A stretch of DNA of 14,675 bases from contig CABTMH010000216.1 of NCBI GenBank assembly GCA_902485915.1, forward strand, positions 1 to 14,675, in the 5' to 3' direction. The DNA comes from an uncultured Oribacterium sp. GTDB lineage: Bacteria > Bacillota > Clostridia > Lachnospirales > Lachnospiraceae. A program made the translations under genes and the position numbers. The notes under the pieces are model-generated. The model did not search any database and was not told the DNA's origin. It saw nothing but the letters and a program-made list of their open reading frames with translations. Positions 14,527 to 14,675 of the stretch are shown one piece after another. How positions within the stretch are numbered: position 1 is the stretch's first letter; every line of letters begins with the position of its first letter.

Positions 14527-14642
14527 TTATTTCTGACTCTGGTTATAACATTCACGTAATGCTTTTGCAAGCTGATCTGCACAGGAAGTGCCTTTCCGGC
14601 CGTGACTAAGATAGGGATTTATGAAAGCTCCTTCTGGTACTC
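14527..14642 (-). CDS. C-terminal end of an unrecognised protein (cut by contig end)
   Basis: Minus-strand open frame of 37 codons entering from the right edge and ending at TAA (14527-14529). The end reads VPEGAFINPYLSHGRK (first 16 residues) followed by a helix-like GTSCADQLAKALRECYNQ tail. It is supported as a real gene end by the frame remaining open to the contig edge and by a terminator hairpin 20 bases past the stop, in the same orientation. I do not recognise the family, and too little remains to guess. The coding part stops at 14642, where adapter sequence begins. Confidence 0.6.
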
Positions 14643-14675
14643 AGATCGGAAGAGCACACGTCTGAACTCCAGTCA
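14643..14675. other. Illumina TruSeq adapter (assembly artefact)
   Basis: The last 33 bases, starting AGATCGGAAGAGC and ending CCAGTCA, are identical to the standard TruSeq 3' adapter read-through sequence. They are not genomic and should be trimmed. Their presence at the last base shows the contig ends here and that adapter trimming was incomplete. Confidence 0.97.

Overview
The window carries a complete, compact Tad-type (Flp type IVc) pilus locus of a Gram-positive bacterium, flanked by two housekeeping genes on the opposite strand. The likely source is a moderately GC-rich member of the Clostridia, probably Lachnospiraceae-like. The reasons are the Firmicute gene set (DUF5702-like and DUF6382-like proteins, a TadC with a large extracytoplasmic insert), strong AGGAGG/GGAGGTGA ribosome binding sites, and the absence of the outer-membrane parts (RcpA secretin, TadD) that diderm Tad systems have. 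The taxonomic call is an inference from protein recognition, not from a marker gene.

Layout: (1) Left edge, minus strand: a mannose-1-phosphate guanylyltransferase with a C-terminal cupin (ManC type). (2) Divergent to it, 1745-11704 (or to 13034), plus strand: a first A24 prepilin peptidase; a 194-base gap with strong and mutually exclusive RNA pairing potential; then TadZ-like ATPase, TadA ATPase, TadB, TadC, Flp-type pilin, a large DUF5702-like (TadG-like) protein, a TadE-like pseudopilin with two Cys/His metal-site-like repeats, a second A24 prepilin peptidase, a tiny pseudopilin, and a DUF6382-like membrane protein. (3) Right edge, minus strand: peptidase T, a terminator hairpin, and the last 37 codons of an unrecognised gene. 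(4) The final 33 bases match the Illumina TruSeq adapter and are not biological.

How the genes work together (family knowledge): TadZ places the machine at the membrane, TadA powers assembly, TadB and TadC are the inner-membrane platform, and a prepilin peptidase cleaves the Flp pilin (G|IGTIE) and possibly the minor pseudopilins. DUF5702-like, TadE-like and the small pseudopilin are probable minor or tip components. DUF6382-like proteins accompany these loci and may be regulatory.

Points most worth following up: the switch-like leader RNA candidate before tadZ; two prepilin peptidases in one locus; a 4 x 48-bp in-frame tandem repeat in TadC; a duplicated Cys/His motif in the TadE-like protein; a 60-base-period repeat pair between the DUF5702-like and TadE-like genes; and a 107-base tadA/tadB overlap with a probable TTG start.
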